Shown here piece after piece: positions 8,044 to 17,241 of a DNA stretch of 64,000 bases. Position numbers and translations under genes: made by a program. Position 1 is the first letter of the stretch. Every line of letters starts with the position of its first letter. The stretch is from Saprospiraceae bacterium (lineage in GTDB: Bacteria; Bacteroidota; Bacteroidia; Chitinophagales; Saprospiraceae): positions 1 through 64,000 of the forward strand of contig JADJVN010000004.1 of the NCBI GenBank assembly GCA_016710585.1, written 5' to 3'. A model generated the notes under the pieces. The model was not told the origin of the DNA. It saw only the letters and a program-made list of their open reading frames with translations, and did not search any database.

Positions 8044-8272
8044 TGAGCAGATTAAAATTGATAGATGCATATTAACTAGAATTATTTCTTTTGTCTCTTG
8101 GATTTGCAAAACTTCGAACTAAATGCAGCCATTCATTTTACAAACACAATGACGGTAGATATACAACAATTGGTTTCATTCTTCTGCAACGCTTCCAAGA
8201 CCAATTATTAGATCAGTATTAAGACAAATTAAAGTTGAAATTTCACTTTATAATAATTATTTTAATCATTAG
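8043..8272 (+). pseudogene. hicA: HicA-family mRNA interferase toxin, broken by a stop and a frameshift
   Basis: The frame starts at ATG 8043, overlapping the hicB stop. It reads MSRLKLIDAY, then TAA at 8073-8075, then in the same frame LSLGFAKLRTKCSHSFYKHN and DGRYTTI, which is the HicA core with the catalytic His (SHSFY). A frameshift near 8177 leads to the C-terminal part PRPIIRSVLRQIKVEIS, ending at TAG 8270-8272. Length, order and motifs fit a HicA of about 76 residues. The usual Gly of the GSH motif reads Cys here. Two lesions in 230 bases suggest real inactivation, though one indel could be a sequence error. Confidence 0.7.
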
Positions 8273-8346
8273 GAAAGAAGTACTGCTTTTCATCTGACAA
8301 AAGGGAATATATTGTGTAAAATCCGACTTCATTTATAATATAATTT

Positions 8347-8354
8347 TAACTTTG
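8347..8354 (+). promoter_or_regulatory. Candidate -7 box upstream of the 8424 gene
   Basis: TAACTTTG matches the Bacteroidota TAnnTTTG -7 consensus and is 69 bases before the ATG at 8424. No well-spaced -33 TTG is seen, so the call rests on the -7 box alone. Confidence 0.35.
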
Positions 8355-8423
8355 CAATCAGCCTATTATTTTATGGATTTGATCTATGAAATTTTGGTTT
8401 AAAGAATGTTTAAAAAATATAAT

Positions 8424-10117
8424 ATGAACTTTAGAATTACATTGTTTTTATTTCTTATTTCAGCTTTGACAATCTATGCTCAAAAAGTCGATTTAGACAA
8501 AAAAGTAATTGCCATAAAGCGAACGTCATTCCCTATAAGCCCTATGCTTTTTAAACACCAATCCTATAATGTTACTATTTCTGAGAAGAATGTTTTTTTC
8601 AAAGCGCATTCATTAAATATGAATGACTATAAGAGTAGAATCAACCTTCAAGGATTCAAAAAACTGAGCGCCAAGGGAGATTTTAAAATTGATGTGGTCG
8701 TGTCACCAACTGTAGAAGAAGTCAATCAGAGGCAGACAAAATCCACCAAAGCAAAAGATGGACAATCCATTACTAAATATTATCATTTACTTGTCCTGTA
8801 TGTTCCAATCGAGATTCGTTTTCTAGACCCTGATCAGGTAGTAATACATAGTTATCCTTTCCCTTCCTCTAATTTTAAATCAACATGGAAATCGGCAGAG
8901 TATAGCAATTCATCTGAATTAGCTAATTTTTTAAAGGACAATTGGTCGAGTATTTTAAATAACGAAGTTCAGCGACATTTAGATAATGTATTTGGAGAAA
9001 TCAATAAAGATCTTAATACTACTTATGGTATTTCACAAATCACTGAACACGTGACCATGTACAGATTGGATTCAAAGGCACATCCTGAATATGCAGAATA
9101 TGATAAGCATATGAAGCTCCTTGAGACAAAATTTGAGTCTATTAGTCCGGGCTCAGATCCAGAAGAATTGAAGAAAGCACTACAGCCAAGTTTTGATTAT
9201 TTTGAGCAGATAGTTGCTAAGTCAAAGACTGATGATAAACATCAATTTGAATTGAAGAAATATAGTTTGATAAATTTGATACAAGGATATTTTTATTCCA
9301 ATCAATTTGATCTCTATGAGAAAAAGCTAAAAGAATTGGAAGCAATTGGCGGAAAAGGATATTGGGATAGTGCAAGATTGATGTCAAATGATGAAATAAG
9401 GAAAGCAATGAAGGCAATTAATGCAAATAATTTATACATGGTTCGCGACCTTTCCAAAGTTCCAGATTCAGGTATTGGAGATGAAAAACAAAATGATGTA
9501 GAGAATAATAGTTCAAATGCAACGTCTAATGCAACTCCACCTGAAGTAAATATTGAAAAGCTTAAATGGACCCCAACAGATAGGGTAGTGCCGGGAACCT
9601 ATGTTGACATCAAGGATATAGAATATAAAGGATATTATGTCATAGCTACATCTAATGATGATGATGTTGCCTATGTTGGCAGTCTTCAAAATATCGGCTT
9701 TTATAATATCGAAAATGGAAAACCCAAAAGTAAGCCGATAAAACCAACTCAATGCAAATCTATAAAATTTAATGAGAAAAATATCATCATAAAGATTATA
9801 AATCGGGCGCTTTAGGCGCTCGATTAGAACCTACATTTATGGAGTTGGTAGAAGAGACGCCGCAAATAAAAATGTATAGAGTGCACGATCAAATCAATGT
9901 AGTCGAAGATAAAAGAGAAGTAGCTGCTTTTTTTAAAGTAGGTATGGACAAATCTATAAGTGTTTCCGCAAATGATATTACATGGAGGAGAAAAGTTAAA
10001 TTATTATTTGAAGATTGTCCGAAGGTAATAGAAGCACTAGAAAAAGTTAAAATGATCAACGGACCTAGCTTTAGTCAATTTCGTGAGTGGGTTAAAATGT
10101 ATGCAAGCTGCAAGTGA
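8424..10117 (+). CDS. Secreted protein of unknown function (frameshifted)
   Basis: The ATG at 8424 gives a clear Sec signal peptide (MNFRITLFLFLISALTIYAQ, with an upstream in-frame ATG at 8406 also possible). The frame ends at 9815, but the protein continues in the next frame as YHHKDYKSGALGARLEPTF and then to 10117. Adding one A to the A5 run at 9777-9781 joins the two parts into 564 residues. A polar Asn/Ser linker (NNSSNATSNATPP) near residue 365 separates an N-terminal region from a C-terminal domain with several beta strands (YKGYYVIATSNDDDVAYVGS). I do not recognise a family; no T9SS tail or lipobox is visible. It is probably periplasmic. A -7 box lies upstream. Confidence 0.65.
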
Positions 10118-10360
10118 TATTCCTTATATTTTGTTTTTTGGAATTTTGAAACAGGGATAACGATTTTTTTATTTAGGCAGCATTTATAGATAACAGCCTT
10201 GATTGGACTTGGAGTACATTTAACCCTTGAAGTTTTTTATGGCATTAAATTTGAAGCTTTTGTTCGATAAATTGCAGAAGATGCTTATTTGAATATATTT
10301 GATTAAAAAAACGTTTCCAAGATGCAATTTTATTAGCTTAAATGAGTTTCTATAAATAAT

Positions 10361-10858
10361 TTGAAGAGGATTGATTTGAAAAATCTAAGATTAATTAGTT
10401 TGTTGACCATTTTGATAATGAGTTCCTGTGCTAAGAAAATGAATAATGCTAATGAAGTTGTAAAAACTCATGAAGTGGACTCAGAAATATGTGTCGATGA
10501 GGAGACTATTTATTCTGAGAGGACGCCACGAAAACCTAGTCTCATGTTCGCCATGTCTTTATCTGATTCTCTGCAGCGACCTATTTTAATTAATTTTCAT
10601 GCAGATTGGTGTATTCCTTGCAGAAATATGGAGGCTCAAGTTTTGTCCACTGAATCGACAGCCCTTTTATTGGATAAGTTTATATATTGGAGTATCGACG
10701 GTGAGACAGCTCAAGGTGCAAATATCAGAACGATATATGATGTGTTTTCATACCCTTGTTTTTTGATCATTAATTCTAAAGGGGAAGTTGTACAGAGGAA
10801 AGATGGAACATCAAGTGAAGCCGAATTTCATGTTTTTTTAAATTCTGTTTTGAATTAA
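10361..10858 (+). CDS. Thioredoxin-fold lipoprotein
   Basis: The product has an N-terminal hydrophobic segment ending in a lipobox (LIMSSC), so it is probably lipid-anchored. A thioredoxin-like domain follows, with the active site NFHADWCIPCRNME around residues 85-98 and the cis-Pro region as YDVFSYPCFLII. CIPC resembles DsbD-gamma or thiol:disulfide interchange proteins (thioredoxin_7 type) more than TlpA. No ATG fits: the start is TTG at 10361, or TTG at 10376, which gives a cleaner signal peptide (MKNLRLISLLTILIMSSC). A strong bidirectional terminator follows. It is convergent with another thioredoxin-fold lipoprotein gene. Confidence 0.75.
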   Translation: MKRIDLKNLRLISLLTILIMSSCAKKMNNANEVVKTHEVDSEICVDEETIYSERTPRKPSLMFAMSLSDSLQRPILINFHADWCIPCRNMEAQVLSTESTALLLDKFIYWSIDGETAQGANIRTIYDVFSYPCFLIINSKGEVVQRKDGTSSEAEFHVFLNSVLN

Positions 10859-10892
10859 AAATTTACTCATAGTCATGGCAAAATTTAAATAG

Positions 10893-10920
10893 AAAAGCCT
10901 GACTGTGATGTCAGGCTTTT
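10893..10920. terminator. Bidirectional intrinsic terminator
   Basis: AAAAGCCTGAC (10893-10903) pairs perfectly with GTCAGGCTTTT (10910-10920) around a 6-base TGTGAT loop, with a T run on one side and an A run on the other. It sits between the convergent genes ending at 10858 and 10942, so it can serve both. Confidence 0.85.
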
Positions 10921-10941
10921 TATATTGCTTGAATTATTTTA

Positions 10942-12057
10942 TTATAAAAGCTTTTTTACTTCTTCCTCCAAATTCATGCTAGGATTAATGGCAGCAATTT
11001 TACCATTTTTATCCAATAAGAATGTCTTAGGAATACTTCTTACGCCATAAGCTGCTGCCGGTTCGCATTCCCATTTTTTAAGATCTGAAACATGTGTTTC
11101 CCATGCTAGTTTATCTTTTTCTATTGCTTGAATCCACGCTTCTTTTGCTTGATCCTCAAATGTTTTAATTTGAGCAGGATCACCTATTTGTGCTTTAGTT
11201 CTTGAATCAACACCATCTAAAGAGACACTATATACAGTAAATCCTTTAGATTTATATTTATGATATATTTCTACCACATGTGGATTTGCCCTTCGGCATG
11301 GGCCACACCAAGAAGCCCAGAAATCTATTAATACAACCTTGCCTTTTAATGATGCCAAACTAAATGATTTACCTTTTGGAGAAGGCAGATTAATTTCTGG
11401 TGCATCCATTCCTACTTGTATGACTTCTTCAGCTTGTTGTTGTTTTTGTGCTTGTTCAGTTTGAACAATGAATGACTCATAAGATTTAGTCAATTCTGAG
11501 TCAGGGTATGATGATTTAAGCCTTGCTGCAACGTCTCTATGCATGCCAAGGAATTCTGGTCTAAATCCAAGCAATTGAACAGCAAGTAATGAAGCTGCCA
11601 ATGGACTTTTTGCATTGGTGATGGTACTTTTGATGTCATCCATATTGGGTTGGCCGCCAGAAGTGAATTTCTGAAAAGAACTTAACATCTCTTCAGTGGG
11701 CGCTGATCCTTTTACGACATAACTTGCATTTTGAAGGCTAGCTAGATTTCCACTTAGCTCAACATTTTTTTCAGTCCCATCTAGAAGAATGATGATATTT
11801 TGCTGCGCAAATTTGATGCGATATAATCCAGCTTTAGGCTGCTCTTTAAAGTTGAAGCTGAATGCACCATTTTTCATTTCTTGTTGATCAATAACAGTTG
11901 CATTATTGTCCAATCCTATTCTCTCTAAAGTAATTGGAGAGCTGCCACCATCACTGATATTGCCTTTGATTCCAGGACCGCTATTACATGAAGAAAAACA
12001 TATTGAGGCTATTGTCAATATGATTAAAATAAATTTGTCAAATTTAAAATTATTCAT
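10942..12057 (-). CDS. TlpA-like thiol-disulfide oxidoreductase lipoprotein (DUF4369 + AhpC/TSA)
   Basis: The 371-residue product begins with a lipoprotein signal (ICFSSCNSG), followed by a DUF4369-like beta domain to about residue 125, a helical spacer, and a TlpA/ResA thioredoxin domain from about 220 with LIDFWASWCGPCRRANP and the cis-Pro region SIPKTFLLD. About 40 extra residues (AQIKTFEDQAKEAWIQAIEK) sit between strand and cis-Pro, typical of Bacteroidota members. It is likely a periplasmic disulfide reductase. Its start overlaps the purL end by 8 bases, so it is probably read through from purL, a pairing without obvious metabolic logic. Confidence 0.85.
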   Translation of the reverse strand: MNNFKFDKFILIILTIASICFSSCNSGPGIKGNISDGGSSPITLERIGLDNNATVIDQQEMKNGAFSFNFKEQPKAGLYRIKFAQQNIIILLDGTEKNVELSGNLASLQNASYVVKGSAPTEEMLSSFQKFTSGGQPNMDDIKSTITNAKSPLAASLLAVQLLGFRPEFLGMHRDVAARLKSSYPDSELTKSYESFIVQTEQAQKQQQAEEVIQVGMDAPEINLPSPKGKSFSLASLKGKVVLIDFWASWCGPCRRANPHVVEIYHKYKSKGFTVYSVSLDGVDSRTKAQIGDPAQIKTFEDQAKEAWIQAIEKDKLAWETHVSDLKKWECEPAAAYGVRSIPKTFLLDKNGKIAAINPSMNLEEEVKKLL

Positions 12058-14272
12058 CGATTGAAGTTTGTATTGATTCTAAATAAATTTTTTGATATTC
12101 TATAATGCTGCCATAACAAGTTTTGTCAACATAAAGTTCAGTTCCACCTACCACTCCCAATTCTAAATAAGGAATCCCATCTTGCTCAATTAGTGATAGA
12201 AAGCTTTGTTTTTTAAAAGGGGAAACGCTTACAATGACTCGTCCTTGTGCTTCACCAAACAGAAAAATATCTTTTCGCACATCGGAAGGAATGGTGATAT
12301 TAAATCCTTTTTGCGATGCAAAAGCGGATTCAAGAATAGAGATAAATAAGCCACCTTCTGAAATGTCATGAGCCGATTCAATTGCCTTATTTCTGATTAT
12401 TTTTTGAACAGTAGATTGTAATTCCCACTCAGACTTTAAATCAAAATAAGGCGCCGGAGCATGCTTGATTTGATGTATGGTCGAGAGATATTCTGAATAA
12501 GTGATTTCATTATTTTGTACTCCTAATAGAAATATTAAATCACCTTCATTTTTAAAATCAAGACTTGTGAATGTGTTGACATCATCCAGTATGCCCAACA
12601 TACCAATCGTTGGAGTAGGGAATACGGGTTCTGTTTTATCTTTTAACACGCTTTGATTGTAGAAACTAACATTGCCTCCTGTGACTGGAGTTTCAAATTG
12701 TAAACATGCATCTCCCATTCCTTTTAGAGCATGGACGAATTGATAGTACACTTCAGGATTGTGAGGATTTCCAAAGTTCAAACAATTGGTTATCGCAACA
12801 GGTATACCACCAGAACATGTGATATTTCTAGCTGCTTCAGCGACAGCTATCATGCCGCCTTTGTAAGGATCCAAATAAACGTAAGCAGAGTTACAATCGA
12901 CAGTCAGTGCAAGGGCTTTGTTTGTACCTTTGACTCTTACAATAGCCGCATCAGATTCTTTGACAGAAGTCATCGTTCCAGTTCTGACCATTTTGTCATA
13001 TTGCTCATAAATCCATTTTTTAGAGGCAATATTTGGATTTGAAGTCAATTTTTTTGCAATGCTGATCAAATCCTTAGGCTCATTGATTAAATCGGGATTA
13101 AAGGCTTCTATTTCGGCAAAATATTTTGGGGTACTATATTCCCTTTGATAGACTGGAGCGCCGCCTCCAAGGACAAGCGAATCCGCAGGGACATCAGCTT
13201 CAAGTGTGCCATTCATATAGTATTCTATTCTTCCTGTATCTGTTACTTCACCGATCTGGACACATTCAAGATCCCATTTTTCAAACACTTTTAAGAGTTC
13301 TGCTTCACCTCCTTTTTTACAGACGATGAGCATTCTTTCTTGACTCTCTGAGAGTAATATTTCCCAAGAAAGCATGTTTTTTTGTCTTGTAGGGACTTTG
13401 TCTAGCCAGATTACCATTCCTGTCTTTGACTTTGCACTCATCTCGGAGGTGGAACAAGTGATCCCAGCAGCGCCCATATCTTGCATTCCAACGACTTGAC
13501 CAGTCTGGATTGCTTCTAAGCTGGCTTCTAGGAGTAATTTTTCTTGAAATGGGTCTCCTACTTGAACTGCAGGAAGGTCTTCAGCAGAGTTCTCTGTCAG
13601 ATCAGCAGAAGCAAAAGTAGCTCCATGAATGCCATCTTTACCAGTGGCAGAGCCTACGATAAACACTGGATTGCCAGGTCCATCTGCACATGCAGACACT
13701 GTCTCACCGACTTTTACTATACCTGCTGACATTGCATTGACCAATATATTCTGATTGTAACAATCATTAAAATATACCTCGCCACCAACTGTAGGGACAC
13801 CGAATGCATTTCCATAATTGCCAATGCCCTTTACGACACCTTTCATTAAAAATTTGGTATGGTCTAGATTGATATTTCCAAATCTCAAAGAATTCAATGC
13901 AGCAATTGGTCTCGCTCCCATCGTGAATATATCTCTATGAATACCACCAACACCAGTAGCGGCACCTTGATAAGGTTCGATAGCAGAAGGGTGATTATGT
14001 GATTCTATTTTAAACGCACATGCCAATCCATCGCCAATGTCTATTAACCCAGCATTCTGTTCTCCAGCTTGAACGAGTAGACTTTTGCTTTTACGTGGAA
14101 GTTTCTTGAGATAAATTATTGACTTTTTATAGGAGCAATGTTCTTACCACATCACTGAATATATCGAAAGTTCAGTCAAATTTGAAATTCTACCTAGATA
14201 AGTACAAATTTTTTCAAATTCCGCTTCACTTAAACCTAATTTTTTTGCTGTAGCAATAGAAGTATGGGCCAT
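12050..14272 (-). CDS. purL: Phosphoribosylformylglycinamidine synthase II, with an in-frame stop at codon 43
   Basis: PurL makes FGAM from FGAR, glutamine-derived ammonia and ATP in purine synthesis. From ATG 14272-14270 the frame reads MAHTSIATAKKLGLSEAEFE and on to ELSIYSVMW, meets TAA at 14146-14144, then continues in the same frame as EHCSYKKSIIYLKKLPRKSK and the rest of PurL. The family has Ser-Glu-His-Cys here, so the stop replaces the serine directly before the catalytic-His loop. A TCA to TAA change explains it. Without the stop the product is 740 residues, the normal length of small PurL. Later signatures are intact (ESHNHPSAIEPYQGAATGVG, GGVLYVD-type and ATP-binding repeats). An internal start at 14026 would drop the essential histidine. 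Either a base error or a genuine nonsense mutation. Confidence 0.85.
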
Positions 14273-14430
14273 TGTTTCTTAATATGGCTGCAAAAATATA
14301 AAATATTTCTTAAATATGTTATGCGGATTGGGCTTGAAAATGCTTCGCTATTGTTTTAATAACAATGTATTTACATATTCAAAACAAAATTGAGAAAATC
14401 ATAGCTTAAAGTGCAATCAATATGATTCGC

Positions 14431-14787
14431 TTATTTTATTTTTGGTTTGACCATGATGTGAATCCATAAAGATCTAGAAAAACGAAATAAAAACACAAAT
14501 AGAAGCGCTAGAATGCAGCAAAGAATAAAAATTGACATTTTCCATTCTATTCCCAAAACAATAATGCAAATCCCACAAATACTCAATGAAAAAAATGCGG
14601 AAATGATGTAGGATAAAAACATAGCCCCATAGTAAAAGCCAGGCTCTCTTACAAAATCTTCATTGCATTGAGAACAAGACTTATTGACTTGAAATTTAAA
14701 ATCAAAAAAATTATTATTTGGAAATAAATTTCCTTCATTACAATTAGGACACTTGAAGAAAAATATTGATTTTAACCTACTAAACAT
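14431..14787 (-). CDS. DUF983 family zinc-ribbon membrane protein
   Basis: The 118-residue product carries two CxxC pairs (FKCPNCNEG and KSCSQCNEDF) that would bind zinc, followed by PGFYYGAMFLSY and two transmembrane segments at about 55-78 and 82-102. This is the DUF983 pattern. Its start overlaps the end of the upstream dehydrogenase gene by 16 bases, so the two form an operon. The function of the family is not known; it has been seen near cytochrome oxidase genes in other bacteria, but there are none here. Confidence 0.8.
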   Translation of the reverse strand: MFSRLKSIFFFKCPNCNEGNLFPNNNFFDFKFQVNKSCSQCNEDFVREPGFYYGAMFLSYIISAFFSLSICGICIIVLGIEWKMSIFILCCILALLFVFLFRFSRSLWIHIMVKPKIK

Positions 14788-15683
14788 GCTTTATTCTTAT
14801 TGAAATTGTCTGCTACGATAAGTTCTTTAGATGTACCATCATATTTATAAAATCCCATTCCGGATTTAACACCTTTCTTGCCTGCTGCAACCATGTTTAC
14901 AAGTAATGGACAAGGCGCATATTTTGGATTGCCAAATCCATCATGAATGACTCTCATGATAGCCAAACAAACATCCAATCCAATGAAATCTGCAAGTTGC
15001 AGTGGCCCCATTGGATGTGACATTCCTAGTTTCATCACGGTATCAATTTCTTGGACACCAGCAACACCTTCGTATAGGGTATAGATTGCTTCATTGATCA
15101 TAGGCATCAGAATTCTATTTGCTACAAAGCCTGGATAATCATTGACTTCAACAGCTATTTTACCCAATTGCGTAGACAGGTCAAGGATCTTGCTACAAAC
15201 TTCATCGCTTGTACTGTATCCACGAATGACTTCCACCAATTTCATTACTGGAACAGGATTCATGAAGTGCATACCGATGACTTTATCGGGTCTAGAAGTA
15301 GCTGCTGCAATTTTCGTGATAGATATGGAAGAAGTATTAGTGGCAAGAATACAATCCTTAGGCGCATGAAGATCTATATCTTGAAATATCTTTAATTTTA
15401 AAGCTTCATTTTCTGTGGCAGCTTCTACGATTAAATTTGCATTTTTTACTGCTGAAACTAAGTCAGTTTGTGATACGATTCTGTTTAAAGTATTGACTTT
15501 ATCATCGGTAGTGATCTTTTGCTTCTCTATCATTCGATCCAGATTTTTGGATATCGTCATGATAGCTTTTTCTAATGCTGAAGCACTGATATCGCTTAGG
15601 ATCACATTAAATCCAGACTGAGCAAATACATGTGCGATACCATTTCCCATCGTACCAGCTCCAATTACAGTAATTTGTTTCAT
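14772..15683 (-). CDS. 3-hydroxybutyryl-CoA dehydrogenase
   Basis: The 303-residue enzyme begins with the Rossmann NAD-binding motif (TVIGAGTMGNGIAHVFAQSG). The catalytic region is present: TNTSSISI, the His of GMHFMNPVPVMKLVEVI, and NDYPGFVANRILMPMINEA. The C-terminal domain reads MKLGMSHPMGPLQLADFIGL, typical of the short-chain family (Hbd/PaaH). It oxidises 3-hydroxyacyl-CoA to 3-ketoacyl-CoA. An acyl-CoA dehydrogenase lies at 21186-22328 but in a separate transcription unit. It shares an operon with the DUF983 gene. Confidence 0.9.
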   Translation of the reverse strand: MKQITVIGAGTMGNGIAHVFAQSGFNVILSDISASALEKAIMTISKNLDRMIEKQKITTDDKVNTLNRIVSQTDLVSAVKNANLIVEAATENEALKLKIFQDIDLHAPKDCILATNTSSISITKIAAATSRPDKVIGMHFMNPVPVMKLVEVIRGYSTSDEVCSKILDLSTQLGKIAVEVNDYPGFVANRILMPMINEAIYTLYEGVAGVQEIDTVMKLGMSHPMGPLQLADFIGLDVCLAIMRVIHDGFGNPKYAPCPLLVNMVAAGKKGVKSGMGFYKYDGTSKELIVADNFNKNKACLVG

Positions 15684-15841
15684 TTTTTCTCTACTTTAAA
15701 TTAGTCCATGAATCTTCGAAAATTCATGAACTAAGCAATGAATATTCGTAGTTTTTGTTCAATGAAACTGAGATATAATTTGATGTTTTAACCAGAGATC
15801 ATTAAATTTTGTTCTTTTATTGTAAAAATAAATAAAAGACT

Positions 15842-17173
15842 TTAATTGTGGAATTCTAATCGACTGCCAATACTTCCTTCAATTATTTTACCAGCATCAT
15901 ACACACATTTGCCATTGACAAAAGTTAATTCTACATTTCCTAGGATCGCTTTGTTTTCTAGCGGACTCCAAGCACATTGATAGAGTAGCTCATGAGATTT
16001 AATTATATTTTTAGAATTTGGCTCAAATAAGACAAGATCTGCATAATATCCTTCTCTAATGAATCCTCTGTCTTTTATTTTAAAACAAATTGCAGGATTG
16101 TGACACATTTTTTCTACAAGGAATTCAATAGTCCAATTGTATTTTTGGGCTAATGTATTCATGATTAATATTGAGTGTTGTACTAATGGCAATCCTGAAG
16201 GAGCATCCCAATAACTTTGATTTTTTTCTTCAATGGTATGAGGGGCATGATCTGTCGCAATAACATCAATATAATTATTGGATACTGCTTGAGCAATAAG
16301 GTATGCGTCATCTGCTGATTTGATAGCTGGATTACATTTTATCTTATTTCCTAAAGTTTGATAATCTGAATCATTAAAATATAAATGGTGAACACAAGCT
16401 TCGGCTGTTATTTTTTTTTCTTGTAATGCAATGTTGTTTTGAAATAGCGCCAATTCTTCTTTTGTGCTGATGTGGAGTATATGTAGCCTTGTATTATTTT
16501 TTTTAGCTAAATTGACTGCAAAGGAAGAAGACTTGTAGCAAGCTTCTCTGCTTCTGATCTTAGGGTGATAGCTTGCATCAATGCCATCAATTTTTTTATA
16601 GGCTTCAATATTATCTAATATTGTTTGTTCATCTTCACAATGTGTAGCGATTAGCTTGGGGAAGTTGGAAAAAATCTTCTCTAAAGTGGATTGATTGTCC
16701 ACAAGCAAATTGCCAGTGGAAGATCCCATAAAAATTTTAAGCCCACAAACTTTACTATAATCTATTCTCATAAGATCATCATAATTATCATTTGATGTTC
16801 CCATAAAGAATGAATAATTTGCTATTGAAGTTTTTGCTGCAATATTGTATTTTTCCTCTAGAAGTGCAGAAGTCAATGCTGCTGGTTTGGTATTTGGCAT
16901 TTCCATAAATGCAGTAATTCCACCTGCTACCGCAGCTCTAGATTCAGAATGAATAGTCGCCTTATGTGTCAAGCCAGGTTCTCTGAAATGAACCTGATCA
17001 TCTATACATCCAGGAATTAAATAATGGCCTTTACAATCAATAATTTGGGCATTGTTATCTGAAATAGTTGCAGAAATTTTTTCAATTCTTTCATTTATAA
17101 TGAGTAAATCACCTTCGAAAACACTTCCTTCATTAACTATTTTTGCATTTTTTAAAAGAATCCGCTTATTCAT
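15842..17173 (-). CDS. pyrC: Dihydroorotase
   Basis: This amidohydrolase closes carbamoyl aspartate to dihydroorotate in pyrimidine synthesis. The metal site motif DQVHFREPG, the carbamylated-Lys region CGLKIFMGSSTGN, THCEDE, LHILHIS and ATDHAPH are all in place, in family order, over 443 residues. I take ATG 17173 as the start rather than the TTG two codons upstream. The full metal-ligand set argues for a catalytic enzyme and against an inactive PyrC' homologue. It is divergent from purK, with 68 bases between. Confidence 0.9.
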   Translation of the reverse strand: MNKRILLKNAKIVNEGSVFEGDLLIINERIEKISATISDNNAQIIDCKGHYLIPGCIDDQVHFREPGLTHKATIHSESRAAVAGGITAFMEMPNTKPAALTSALLEEKYNIAAKTSIANYSFFMGTSNDNYDDLMRIDYSKVCGLKIFMGSSTGNLLVDNQSTLEKIFSNFPKLIATHCEDEQTILDNIEAYKKIDGIDASYHPKIRSREACYKSSSFAVNLAKKNNTRLHILHISTKEELALFQNNIALQEKKITAEACVHHLYFNDSDYQTLGNKIKCNPAIKSADDAYLIAQAVSNNYIDVIATDHAPHTIEEKNQSYWDAPSGLPLVQHSILIMNTLAQKYNWTIEFLVEKMCHNPAICFKIKDRGFIREGYYADLVLFEPNSKNIIKSHELLYQCAWSPLENKAILGNVELTFVNGKCVYDAGKIIEGSIGSRLEFHN

Positions 17174-17241
17174 GCTCAAACTTATAGAAAAAAATACTAT
17201 TTCTTAACTAAAGCTCCCGACATTTGTGATTTCTTAAGAAT

